The notes under the pieces: generated by a model
The model's input: the letters and a program-made list of their open reading frames with translations, nothing else
What the model was told of the DNA's origin: nothing
Databases searched by the model: none
Shown: positions 14,224 to 14,369 of the stretch, one piece after another
Position numbering within the stretch: position 1 is the first letter of the stretch
Layout of the letters: each line of letters opens with the position of its first letter
Assembly (NCBI GenBank): GCA_002425405.1
Contig: DIME01000017.1
Coordinates: 1-14,369 of the forward strand
Source of the DNA: Candidatus Accumulibacter vicinus
Lineage (GTDB): Bacteria; Pseudomonadota; Gammaproteobacteria; Burkholderiales; Rhodocyclaceae
Reading direction: 5' to 3'
DNA: 14,369 nt
Program-made: the position numbers and the translations under genes

Positions 14224-14369
14224 CTACTCATTGTGAAACTGTAACGCGAAGTAGTGATCAAACTCGTCATCGCTCATTGCCTGCGTGACGACCCGATCGG
14301 CGTCCTGGATTGAGCTGTTCGAGGACCGCGCGTTGCGTGGTGCCGGCGCGACGAGCCAGTCGGCCCAAG
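14224..14369 (-). pseudogene. 3' end of an unidentified gene, apparently frameshifted
   Basis: The gene enters from the right edge. One frame reads GRLARRAGTTQRAVLEQL and then runs into a stop at 14267-14269. A second frame continues sensibly as IQDADRVVTQAMSDDEFDHY to a stop at 14224-14226. Removing one A near the CTCAATC junction would join them into EQLIQDADRVV, which reads like one protein, with a helix-turn-helix-like LARRAGTTQRAVLEQL. I do not recognise the family. Either the gene is broken by a one-base insertion, the base is a sequencing error, or the first frame is the true short end. Confidence 0.4.

Noticed and set aside
13909..14288. Several frames of 73-121 codons in the right-hand spacer
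   Set aside because: They translate GC-rich repeats and G runs into Gly/Pro/Arg-rich sequence on both strands, typical of non-coding DNA.
1..14369. CRISPR array, tRNA, rRNA, insertion sequence or transposase
   Set aside because: None was seen: no regularly spaced repeats beyond the short 14-nt set, no cloverleaf, and no transposase motifs or paired terminal repeats with target duplications.

Overview
The window is GC-rich, densely coded DNA from a Gram-negative bacterium, most likely a betaproteobacterium. The sucC-sucD pair, the DUF2889 neighbour and the FHA/PP2C proteins would fit the Rhodocyclales or an Accumulibacter-like lineage, but that placement is inference from gene content, not a search result. 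Most genes are ordinary housekeeping or accessory genes. The standout is an apparently complete retron (reverse transcriptase plus its own structured RNA) at the left end.

Region 1 (1-1860, minus strand): a 465-residue retron-type reverse transcriptase with NAxxH, LPQGAPTSP, YVDD and ITG motifs. Just upstream lies a 158-nt stretch folding like a retron msr-msd RNA: a1/a2 ends that pair over 14 bp, two short msr-like stem-loops and one two-tier msd-like hairpin. A sigma70-like promoter points exactly at the a1 end. No effector gene is visible on the upstream side; the downstream side is cut off by the window edge.

Region 2 (1763-6048): a SulP anion transporter with its own terminator, divergent from a secreted DUF1223 thioredoxin-like protein. 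The shared intergenic space holds 14-nt tandem repeats. Next come a DODA/YgiD-type extradiol dioxygenase and a cytochrome b561, which overlap in an ATGA.

Region 3 (6133-9775, minus strand): four co-directional genes in transcription order: an ornithine cyclodeaminase/mu-crystallin-family enzyme, a PP2C Ser/Thr phosphatase, an FHA-domain protein and a metallo-beta-lactamase-fold protein resembling class II cyclic-nucleotide phosphodiesterases. The last three look like a phospho-signalling module without its kinase.

Region 4 (9784-12527, minus strand): DUF2889 protein, sucC and sucD (succinyl-CoA synthetase), closed by a strong bidirectional terminator.

Region 5 (12528-14369): gene-poor spacers, an FkbM-family methyltransferase, a GC-rich structured intergenic element with a G-quadruplex motif, and the broken 3' end of an unidentified gene at the right edge.
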